6,723 bases of DNA from Oscillospiraceae bacterium (GTDB taxonomy: Bacteria; Bacillota_A; Clostridia; Oscillospirales; Oscillospiraceae): contig SVLA01000114.1 in NCBI GenBank assembly GCA_015068175.1, forward strand, positions 1 through 6,723. Reading direction: 5' to 3'. The position numbers and the translations under genes are program-made. This document shows positions 1-6,107 of the stretch, in pieces; position 1 is the first letter of the stretch; each line of letters opens with the position of its first letter. The notes below the pieces were generated by a model that ran no database searches, was not told the origin of the DNA, and saw nothing but the letters and a program-made list of their open reading frames with translations.

Positions 1-1
1 C

Positions 2-997
2 AACTATTTCTATTACAACCGCATCATCTATCCCCGTGGCCTGCTGAAGAAGTTTGTGCCCGAAAAGACCGGCGTGTACCGCATCACCTCCCACTCCGAT
101 TCTCAGGACGGTGTGGAAGCCTGGCTCTTCAATGGCAAGGGCGAGCAGATCTTCACCTATGAGCACTGCGAGCGGATGTATGAGGATACCAAGAATGTTT
201 CCATGGTGTACTACATGGAGGCCGGTACGGCATACTATATCGACATCGCTTTCTGGGATCTGTATGAAAACGGCTATATCTACTTCGACATTGAGTACGA
301 AGGTGAAGAATATGACCTGTTCCGCATGGCGGCTCCCGGCTACTTCACCTATGACTCCGACGCCACCGGCGACAATATGTACTATCTGATTACCGGCGGC
401 ATCGATGTGGTCCTGGGACCCGATGGCTATTACCATGAGGATCTGGGCCTGGATGAAAACGGCAATCAGCTGTACGGCAGCATCGTGTATGCCGATTTCA
501 GCGGCGTTACCGCCATCTTCAATCTGCCCATCGCCACGGTGCCTGTGTACGATGAAAACGGCGAAATCGTCAAGGACAAAGACGGCAACATTGTGACCAT
601 TGCCGGTATGCTGGACATGGGCGCGTTCGATTTCAGCAAGGACGAATACGACCAGGAGATCTACGGCTACCTGAAGAAGAACAACTTTGATATCGATGCT
701 ACGGATGCTTACCTGCGTGACTACTGGGGCGATGACTATGAGAGCAACGCCCAGAACTACAAGCTGGAGGAGATCTATGCCGGCCAGTATCATGGCAAGG
801 GCAAGGATCTGACCGAGCTGGTCCGTTCCTACCTGGATAAGATGCTGGATGAAGACGATCATCCCGAGCGCCAGGGCTGCGTGGCGGTCACAGAAGAGCT
901 GGCTGAAGCCTTGCAGGCTTTGGTGAGCAAGTACACCTTCGCAGGTGTGGAAGATGCCTGGATCAAGGTCTGCTATTATTATCAGCACCTGGGATGA
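2..997 (+). CDS. Partial secreted/surface protein (3' end), paralogue of the two downstream lipoproteins
   Basis: The reading frame is open to the left edge, so the true start, and any signal peptide or lipobox, lies outside; a GTG at 56 is an internal Val codon, since coding-like sequence (Asn-Tyr-Phe-Tyr-Tyr...) continues upstream of it. 331 residues are visible, numbered here from base 2. Residues 12-100 look like a beta-sandwich domain of the bacterial pre-peptidase kind, with PEKTGVYRIT at 20-29 and a Tyr-rich YYMEAGTAYYIDIAF stretch at 70-84. Blocks shared with the two next genes follow: DGYYH at 141-145, DENGEIV at 184-190, and a C-terminal A-W-x3-C-Y-Y-Y at 319-327 just before the stop. 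Relative to those paralogues it carries about 70 extra acidic/aromatic residues at roughly 200-270. The next gene follows after 28 bases, so it is probably co-transcribed. Function is unknown; a surface-exposed, non-enzymatic or binding role is inference. Confidence 0.9.
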   Translation, partial: NYFYYNRIIYPRGLLKKFVPEKTGVYRITSHSDSQDGVEAWLFNGKGEQIFTYEHCERMYEDTKNVSMVYYMEAGTAYYIDIAFWDLYENGYIYFDIEYEGEEYDLFRMAAPGYFTYDSDATGDNMYYLITGGIDVVLGPDGYYHEDLGLDENGNQLYGSIVYADFSGVTAIFNLPIATVPVYDENGEIVKDKDGNIVTIAGMLDMGAFDFSKDEYDQEIYGYLKKNNFDIDATDAYLRDYWGDDYESNAQNYKLEEIYAGQYHGKGKDLTELVRSYLDKMLDEDDHPERQGCVAVTEELAEALQALVSKYTFAGVEDAWIKVCYYYQHLG

Positions 998-1025
998 TCC
1001 TCTGCCTTTTAGGAGATACTGAAAC

Positions 1026-2291
1026 ATGAAAAAGATCTGTATGCTTTTGGTGCTGGCCCTTACCGCCGCGGCTTTGCTCTGCGGCTGTGAGGATCCCCAG
1101 CCCACAGAGCCTTCCCAGCCTTCCCAGCCCTCTCAGCCCACCACAGCGGTGTATGAGGTGGCTGTGACGGATGCGCTGGGCAATCCCTACACCTCCGGTG
1201 TTATCGTCAAGTTCCTGCTGGACGGCCAGCAGGTGAGCATGCTGCCGGTGAGCGCGCAGGGCGTGGTTTCCAAGGAATTGGAGATCGCTCCCTACACCGT
1301 AGAATTGCTCCACACCGGCGACGGGACCTATTATGTGGATACTTCCACGGCGGTCTTTGCTGACGGCCAGACGAAACTGAATCTCGTCTGCTCCAAGGTG
1401 CTGGACAAGTCGAATGGCACCAATTTGTTCGCGCTGAAGAAAGACAACCTTGCCTACGGCATCACGACCGGCTGCTCCTATGTGGAGCTGATGCCGGGTG
1501 AGCGGAATTTCTATATCTTTACCCCCACCGAGGCCGGTATGTATGAATTCCGGGTCATCGGCGAAGGCGCAACCATCGGCTACTATGGCGCGCCCCACTT
1601 TGTGCAGGATCTTTCCGTGGCAGAGGTGGTGGATAACGCCTTCTCCCTGTCGGTTTCCAGCAGTATGATCGGCACCGATGCTGCCGGCACTACCCGGCTG
1701 GTGATTGGCGTGGATGCCGGAGAGCGGACCGATTGCATCATTGCGATCACCCGCACCGGTAATCCTGATGTGACCATCTCTGACTATCCCTGGCATGTGT
1801 ATCAGACCACCGCGAAGCTGGAGCCTTACAGCCTGCCGGATGGCGCGGCGCTGAAGGAATTTGACATTTCTGCCGCTTCTGCCGGGTATACCCTGGTGCT
1901 GAATGAAAGCGACGGCTTCTATCATCTGGATTCCGCTGACGGCCCCCTGGTGCTGGTGCGGCTGGGCGTGAACTCTTCCTATATGGCCGGTTACCAGAAA
2001 GTGCTGGAAACGGCTGGTGTGGTCAAGTATTTCTTCGATGAAAACGGCGAGTTTGTAAAGAAAGAAAGCTATTCCGACTGTCTGCTGGAATACATCGCCT
2101 GCATGGATAGTGACGCCGGTGTATATCCCCTGACGGAGGATCTGAAGTACATTATCCAGCAAAACGGCGACCACAGCGGCTGGTGGAACGCGGAAAAGTC
2201 CACCTACCTGTTTAAGGATGCCGCCGGCAACAATATCGCGGTCCGTGAGGATATCGCGTGGCTGTTCATGTGTTGCTATATTGCCGGATAA
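1026..2291 (+). CDS. Lipoprotein with Cna-B-like domain and conserved C-terminal module
   Basis: 421 residues, started at the ATG 10 bases after AGGAG (1011-1015). Residues 1-20 form a lipoprotein signal peptide (K2-K3, hydrophobic core) ending in lipobox L-C-G-C, so Cys21 would be lipidated and the protein anchored outside the membrane. A short linker with PSQ three times (29-37) precedes a beta-sandwich domain at about 41-122 (YEVAVTDALGNP start), resembling Cna-B/SpaA or carboxypeptidase-regulatory-like folds. Residues 155-421 align almost end to end with residues 675-932 of the next gene: TPTEAGMYE (166-174), VVDNAFSLSV (201-210), DGFYHL (296-301), DENGEFV (338-344), GVYPLTEDL (365-373), SGWW (384-387) and A-W-L-F-M-C-C-Y (411-418). 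No catalytic motif is visible. The neighbours suggest one operon of surface proteins. The biochemical role is not recognised; gene call is firm, domain names are moderate. Confidence 0.95.
   Translation: MKKICMLLVLALTAAALLCGCEDPQPTEPSQPSQPSQPTTAVYEVAVTDALGNPYTSGVIVKFLLDGQQVSMLPVSAQGVVSKELEIAPYTVELLHTGDGTYYVDTSTAVFADGQTKLNLVCSKVLDKSNGTNLFALKKDNLAYGITTGCSYVELMPGERNFYIFTPTEAGMYEFRVIGEGATIGYYGAPHFVQDLSVAEVVDNAFSLSVSSSMIGTDAAGTTRLVIGVDAGERTDCIIAITRTGNPDVTISDYPWHVYQTTAKLEPYSLPDGAALKEFDISAASAGYTLVLNESDGFYHLDSADGPLVLVRLGVNSSYMAGYQKVLETAGVVKYFFDENGEFVKKESYSDCLLEYIACMDSDAGVYPLTEDLKYIIQQNGDHSGWWNAEKSTYLFKDAAGNNIAVREDIAWLFMCCYIAG
1110..1136 (+). repeat. Three tandem 9-bp units encoding Pro-Ser-Gln
   Basis: Three successive near-identical 9-base units (CCTTCCCAG, CCTTCCCAG, CCCTCTCAG) encode PSQ-PSQ-PSQ right after the lipobox of the 421-residue lipoprotein. 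This is a flexible spacer between the membrane anchor and the first folded domain. Such short in-frame repeats can vary in copy number between strains. Confidence 0.85.
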
Positions 2292-2301
2292 CTCCCCGCT
2301 T

Positions 2302-2307
2302 AAGGAG
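2302..2307 (+). promoter_or_regulatory. Ribosome binding site that fixes the start of the 932-residue lipoprotein
   Basis: AAGGAG lies 10 bases before the ATG at 2318. It selects this ATG over an in-frame GTG at 2258, which would overlap the previous gene and put 20 non-signal-like residues ahead of the lipoprotein signal peptide. Confidence 0.9.
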
Positions 2308-2317
2308 CGTGAAATCT

Positions 2318-5116
2318 ATGAAAAACCGTATGCGCGGCAGCCGTCTTCTGGCGGTGCTGCTGATGCTGTGCTTGCTGCTGGCGGCTTGTGAAAAGCCGGT
2401 GGATCCCACCACGGACCCCACCACGGTGCCTTCCCAGCCCACCAAGCCCGCGGAGATCACCTATACCGTCAATGTTTCTGCCGACAACGGAAAGAAACTG
2501 AGCGGCGTGGGCGTCTGGATCTATACCGACAGCTCTATGACGGAAATGATCTGGTTTGACAAGACCAATGATGAGGGCACCATGTCCTTCGTGGCCAAGG
2601 AAAGCGGCCAGTATGTGCTGGCGCTGCAGGATGTGCCGGAAGGCTATGAGGTGGCGGAATCCTATCCCGTTTCCCAGCAGACCGACATCGTGCTGAAGAC
2701 GGTGATCGTCCAGGGCGGCGAGATCGGCAAGGAAGATCTGAAGCTGGGCGATGTGATGGTGGATTTCTCCGTCACCACTGTGGACGGCGCTACCTTGAAC
2801 TTTGCAGATATGCTTTCCAGCAAGAAAGCCATCGTGCTGAACTTCTTCTACAATGAATGCGCCCCCTGCAAGATGGAGTTCCCCCTGCTACAGCAGGCCT
2901 ACGCCCAGTATGCCAGCGATGTGGTGGTCGTGGCCATGAACCCCATCAACACCGATGAAAACGCCGTGAAGGCGTTGGCGGCGGACCTGGGGCTTAAGTT
3001 CCCTATGGCCCTTTGTGAATACGGCTGGGAAACGGCCTTTGACCTGCAGGCATATCCTACCACCGTGGTGATCGACCGGTATGGCATCATCAGCATGATC
3101 CACAAGGGCTCTATCACGGAAGCCGGCGTTTTTGAAGATGTGTTTGCTTTCTTCACCGCGGAGGATTACACCCAGACGGTGGTGACCGACATCAATGACA
3201 TTGCCGGAAAACCTGTGGAAGGCACAAAGGAAAATCCCATCGTTTTGGGCAGCATCCAGGGCTTTGACGGCAATGTGGAAGCCGGAAGCGCCCTATACTA
3301 TCAGATCTACAAGATCTCCGGCATGATCCTGGAGATCCGGAACGAAAACCTGTGGGTGGAGTATGAAGGCGAGAAGGTTTATCCTGAAAACGGCGTGATC
3401 TCTCTGAAGGTCAGCTCGCCCGATGTCAGCACCCCTGTGGAGCTGGTGATCGGCAATGCCGGAAACAAGGCAGAAGTCTTCCATGCTACGCTTACTTACC
3501 CCTTAGGAACCGGTGGCAACCCCATCGTGCTGACGCCGGGCTTCTTTACCACCCAGGTAGAAAAGGGCAATGACCAGGGTGTGTGGTATACTTATGTTGT
3601 GGAAAGTACCGGCGCATTGCGGTTAAGCTGCCTGGGCGCCACGGAAGGCGTCAATATCATGTACTCAGTGTACAATACTTCCACCGGCAGCTACTATTCC
3701 GTAAGCCATGAGGGCCCTCAGCCGGATATGGACTCCCGGTTCATTACGCTGAATGTGACGGCGGGCGATGTCCTGCAGATCACGGTGGGCACTTTGCCGG
3801 ACGAAGAGTACAATTATCCCGCAGCCCAGATCGAGATGGCGCTGCTTTATACGGAGGAACCTGTAGATCCGCCTGTTGGTCCTGTGGATCCCACTGACCC
3901 TACAGATCCCCCGGAACCGCCTCAGGTGAATGTGTACACCGTGGTGGTGGTAGATGACCGGGATAACCCTGTTCCCGGCGTGGAGGTTCTGTTCTCTGCT
4001 TTTGACGATATGGCCATCAAGCTGACCGATGCCGACGGCCTTGCCCAGTTTGCGGACGTCTCTCTGGAAGTGGGCTTCCAGATCACCGTTCCTGCTGGCT
4101 ACGAAGCTCCGGAAATGGTCTATCCTGTTTTGACCCCGGACAGACCGGTCTTTTTGGTGACGCTGCAGGTGCTGGATACACCTGTGGAGCCTCCCGTGGA
4201 ACCGACTGAGCCTCCTGTGGAACCAACGGAACCTCCCGTGGAACCGACGGAACCTCCCGTGGAACCCCCGGTTGATGAACCGAAGTACACGGAGCTGTAT
4301 GTGGGCAAGGCCTACCATGTGTATGCCGGAGAAAATGAATGGGATATCCTGGCCGGCGATGTCAACTATTTCCTGTTCCATCCCGAAACGGCAGGTGTGT
4401 ACCGAATCAGCACTTCCCGGCCGGAAGCCATCCTCAGTTACTGGGGCGGCAATATCCACTTCATCACAGAGCAGACATCCTCTACGGATTATGCTGACAA
4501 TGCCTTTACCATCAATGTTAAAGAAAGCATGCTGGGTCAGGGCCATATCATTGGCATCACCGGTGCGGGCAGCTGTGTTTTGAAGGTCGAGCGGATCTCT
4601 GATCCCATTCTGGACGAAACGGATGCCCCTTGGGATATCTATGCGCCCCAGATCCCCATCACCGATGTGACGGTGGAAAAGCCTGCGGACAAGGCACTGA
4701 CCTATGTGGATGTGGCCGGAAAGACAGAAAATTATACGCTGTGCTACAATGACCAGACCGGCTTCTACCATCTGGGTTCTCTGGAAGGCCCCGTGGTGTA
4801 TGTCAATGTCAAGAGCGCACCGTATCTTTCTCTGAACGGTCTGATCCAGAATACGGGTCTGCATGTATACCATTACGATTCCAACGGCGAATTCATCAAC
4901 AAGGTGGATTTCACCCCCGTTGTTGCCGATTATGTGGCGCATGCGGATAAGTCCAAGGGCCTGTACCCCCTTAACGACGATCTGATGCACATCTTGAAGG
5001 AGTGCGGCGGCTATTATGGCTGGTGGGACGAAACCTCTCCCAACTATTTGCTGCTGGGCTCCGGCACACCCAATCCGGAAATCGCCTGGATGTTCATCTG
5101 CTGTTACTATGAATAA
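2318..5116 (+). CDS. Large multidomain lipoprotein with embedded TlpA/ResA-like thioredoxin domain
   Basis: 932 residues from the ATG preceded by AAGGAG. The signal peptide ends in lipobox L-A-A-C (Cys24), followed by a Pro/Thr/Asp linker. Domains in order: Cna-B-like beta-sandwich (about 47-129); a redoxin/TlpA-like thioredoxin fold (about 140-285) with active site C181-A-P-C184 after the NFFYNE strand and the expected cis-Pro loop A-Y-P247-T-T; two tandem beta modules each opening with NPIVL (306 and 401); a Pro/Asp/Thr linker (513-536); a second Cna-B-like domain (537-619); a VEPTEPP repeat linker (about 621-655); and a C-terminal module (675-932) collinear with that of the preceding gene, ending in A-W-M-F-I-C-C-Y-Y-E. 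In known families, extracytoplasmic TlpA/ResA domains reduce or exchange thiols; here both cysteines and the proline are present, so activity is plausible. Partner and substrate are not visible. A double stop (TAA TAA) ends the gene; the next starts 15 bases on. Confidence 0.96.
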   Translation: MKNRMRGSRLLAVLLMLCLLLAACEKPVDPTTDPTTVPSQPTKPAEITYTVNVSADNGKKLSGVGVWIYTDSSMTEMIWFDKTNDEGTMSFVAKESGQYVLALQDVPEGYEVAESYPVSQQTDIVLKTVIVQGGEIGKEDLKLGDVMVDFSVTTVDGATLNFADMLSSKKAIVLNFFYNECAPCKMEFPLLQQAYAQYASDVVVVAMNPINTDENAVKALAADLGLKFPMALCEYGWETAFDLQAYPTTVVIDRYGIISMIHKGSITEAGVFEDVFAFFTAEDYTQTVVTDINDIAGKPVEGTKENPIVLGSIQGFDGNVEAGSALYYQIYKISGMILEIRNENLWVEYEGEKVYPENGVISLKVSSPDVSTPVELVIGNAGNKAEVFHATLTYPLGTGGNPIVLTPGFFTTQVEKGNDQGVWYTYVVESTGALRLSCLGATEGVNIMYSVYNTSTGSYYSVSHEGPQPDMDSRFITLNVTAGDVLQITVGTLPDEEYNYPAAQIEMALLYTEEPVDPPVGPVDPTDPTDPPEPPQVNVYTVVVVDDRDNPVPGVEVLFSAFDDMAIKLTDADGLAQFADVSLEVGFQITVPAGYEAPEMVYPVLTPDRPVFLVTLQVLDTPVEPPVEPTEPPVEPTEPPVEPTEPPVEPPVDEPKYTELYVGKAYHVYAGENEWDILAGDVNYFLFHPETAGVYRISTSRPEAILSYWGGNIHFITEQTSSTDYADNAFTINVKESMLGQGHIIGITGAGSCVLKVERISDPILDETDAPWDIYAPQIPITDVTVEKPADKALTYVDVAGKTENYTLCYNDQTGFYHLGSLEGPVVYVNVKSAPYLSLNGLIQNTGLHVYHYDSNGEFINKVDFTPVVADYVAHADKSKGLYPLNDDLMHILKECGGYYGWWDETSPNYLLLGSGTPNPEIAWMFICCYYE
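4196..4258 (+). repeat. Three tandem 21-bp units encoding VEPTEPP, in a Pro/Glu linker
   Basis: Three consecutive 21-base units each encode Val-Glu-Pro-Thr-Glu-Pro-Pro (residues 627-647), with partial copies on both sides (GTGGAGCCTCCC at 4184-4195 and GTGGAACCC from 4259). Units differ mainly at third codon positions (CCG/CCA, ACT/ACG, GAG/GAA). The peptide is a stiff, acidic, proline-rich spacer separating the second Cna-B-like domain from the C-terminal module. It is a likely site of strain-to-strain length change. Confidence 0.92.
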
Positions 5117-5131
5117 TAAGGAGTCACGATT

Positions 5132-5554
5132 ATGAAGACTGTGAAGAAAATGCTGGCTCTGCTGTTGGCGCTTGCCATGATGCTGTGCCTGGTTGCCTGC
5201 GGCGAGACCCCCAGCGGTTCCACTCCGGGCCAGACCGACCCCAGCGAGCCCAGCCAGCCTACGCAATCCACGCCTGTGCCCACCACCCCCTCTGCCGATG
5301 ATGGCAAGATCACCTATACCGTCACCATCACCGATGCAGACGGCAAGGGCCTGCCCGGCGCAGTGCTGCAGCTCTGCCTGGACACCAACTGCTATCCCTG
5401 CGTCGCAAGCGAGAACGGCGTTGCCACCATCGATCTGGAAGAGGCGGAATACAAGGTTTCCTTCATTTCCGTTCCCAGTGGTTATAAGGCAGAGGAAGCC
5501 TACTATTTTGAGTCCGGCTCCACGGAGCTGACCATCGTGCTGGAAGCTGCGTAA
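5132..5554 (+). CDS. Small single-domain lipoprotein with Cna-B-like fold and a CYPC motif
   Basis: 140 residues, started at the ATG 8 bases after AAGGAG (5118-5123). A Lys-rich start and Leu/Ala core lead to lipobox L-V-A-C (Cys23). Residues 24-58 are a Ser/Pro/Thr/Gln linker. Residues 60-138 are one beta-sandwich domain opening ITYTVTITDADGKGLPG, closely matching the first domain of the preceding 932-residue protein (ITYTVNVSADNGKKLSG), including VPSGYKAEEAYY against VPEGYEVAESYP. Unlike that copy, it has three extra cysteines: Cys82 and C87-Y-P-C90. These could form a disulfide or be redox-active, but the fold is not thioredoxin-like, so a thioredoxin role is unlikely. As last gene before a strong terminator it closes the operon. 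It may be a partner or substrate of the neighbouring thioredoxin domain (inference), or a shortened paralogue. Confidence 0.94.
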   Translation: MKTVKKMLALLLALAMMLCLVACGETPSGSTPGQTDPSEPSQPTQSTPVPTTPSADDGKITYTVTITDADGKGLPGAVLQLCLDTNCYPCVASENGVATIDLEEAEYKVSFISVPSGYKAEEAYYFESGSTELTIVLEAA

Positions 5555-5563
5555 ACACACAAC

Positions 5564-5608
5564 AAAAGATCCGCGGAAGTCTCCTGACTTCCGCGGATCT
5601 TTTTATTT
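5564..5608. terminator. Strong intrinsic, probably bidirectional terminator
   Basis: A perfect 18-bp inverted repeat (5564-5581 with 5586-5603; core GATCCGCGGAAGTC) closes a TCCT loop. On the plus strand it runs into TTTTTATTT (5600-5608); on the minus strand it is followed by TTTTGTTG. It starts 9 bases after the stop of the small lipoprotein gene and lies close to the stop of the convergent minus-strand gene, so one hairpin can serve both operons. The plus-strand T-run is the better of the two. Confidence 0.93.
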
Positions 5609-5612
5609 GGAG

Positions 5613-6104
5613 TCAATTCATAAATGCAAAACCTTGGGTGCGGCGGACGGTGTCCGATTGCTCCAGGCATAAGGTCATGCCGTACCGCTCCAGTTCCCAT
5701 CGGTAGCCTTCCGAAACATTGGCGGCATTGGCGCTTGTCAGGGAAAACAGCAGAATATAGGTGTCGAACCTGTCGGAGCTGCCCACAAAGACCGGCTCAC
5801 AGAGCAGCTTGCTATTGGTGCCGGGGTAGGGGACGGTGAGCTCGGTATCGGAAGCGATGCGCCAGCCCTCTGCCAGCTTCACCTGGCAGGTCACCTTCAC
5901 CAATTTTCCGCCTTCCTCAGCGGTCAGCACCGTGCCATCCGGCAGCGTGAAGTGGTCTATCCAGGCGGCGCTGTCCATGCAAATTGTATTACCGTCGGTC
6001 TCCCAGGGAGTGCCGTAGAGATAAAAGGCAAGGCCTTGGGGGCCGCAGGCAGCCAGCAGGCAAAGGGTGATCAGCACCGCCAGGAAGAAAATTGGCCTTC
6101 GCAT
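5613..6104 (-). CDS. Small lipoprotein of unknown function
   Basis: 163 residues on the minus strand, ATG at 6104-6102, stop TGA at 5615-5613. The signal peptide (R2-R3, hydrophobic core 5-19) ends in lipobox L-A-A-C, so Cys20 would be lipidated. The mature part has no linker and no transmembrane segment. It looks beta-rich, with strands such as KLVKVTCQVKL (67-77) and DTYILLFSL (114-122), and contains four more cysteines (42, 73, 102, 146). The pattern of a strand, a middle loop and a late YRWELERYGMTLCLE stretch faintly recalls Ig-like DUF4352 lipoproteins, but this is a weak resemblance. It is not related to the Cna-B-like proteins of the convergent operon. It starts three bases after the stop of the gene upstream and is very probably translated together with it. 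Function unknown. Confidence 0.9.
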   Translation of the reverse strand: MRRPIFFLAVLITLCLLAACGPQGLAFYLYGTPWETDGNTICMDSAAWIDHFTLPDGTVLTAEEGGKLVKVTCQVKLAEGWRIASDTELTVPYPGTNSKLLCEPVFVGSSDRFDTYILLFSLTSANAANVSEGYRWELERYGMTLCLEQSDTVRRTQGFAFMN

Positions 6105-6107
6105 CCG

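Noticed and set aside
56..58. GTG as start of the first gene
   Set aside because: The frame is open and protein-like upstream to the window edge, no ribosome binding site precedes it, and no signal peptide follows.
998..1025. Possible internal promoter or attenuator between the first and second genes
   Set aside because: The 28-base gap holds only a ribosome binding site; there is no hairpin and no convincing -35/-10 pair.
963..2174. 403-residue open frame on the minus strand opposite the 421-residue lipoprotein
   Set aside because: Same reasoning: antisense to a clear lipoprotein gene, with low-complexity His/Gly/Arg composition.
2258..2317. Upstream GTG as start of the 932-residue lipoprotein
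   Set aside because: It overlaps the previous gene by 34 bases, lacks a ribosome binding site and puts 20 residues before a standard lipoprotein signal; the ATG at 2318 has AAGGAG at correct spacing.
4184..4270. Short direct repeats as a CRISPR-like array
   Set aside because: The units are contiguous without spacers, in frame, and encode a Pro/Glu linker.
5193..5531. Second-frame 112-residue open frame inside the small lipoprotein gene
   Set aside because: Its product is Pro/Arg/Ser-rich, has no ribosome binding site, and is a frame-shifted reading of a well-supported gene.
3665..5560. 631-residue open frame on the minus strand opposite the large lipoprotein and the small lipoprotein
   Set aside because: It lies antisense to two genes with signal peptides, lipoboxes and domain homology, runs through their intergenic ribosome binding site, and its product is His/Arg/Gly-rich with no recognisable domain. 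It is best explained as a shadow of biased codon use.
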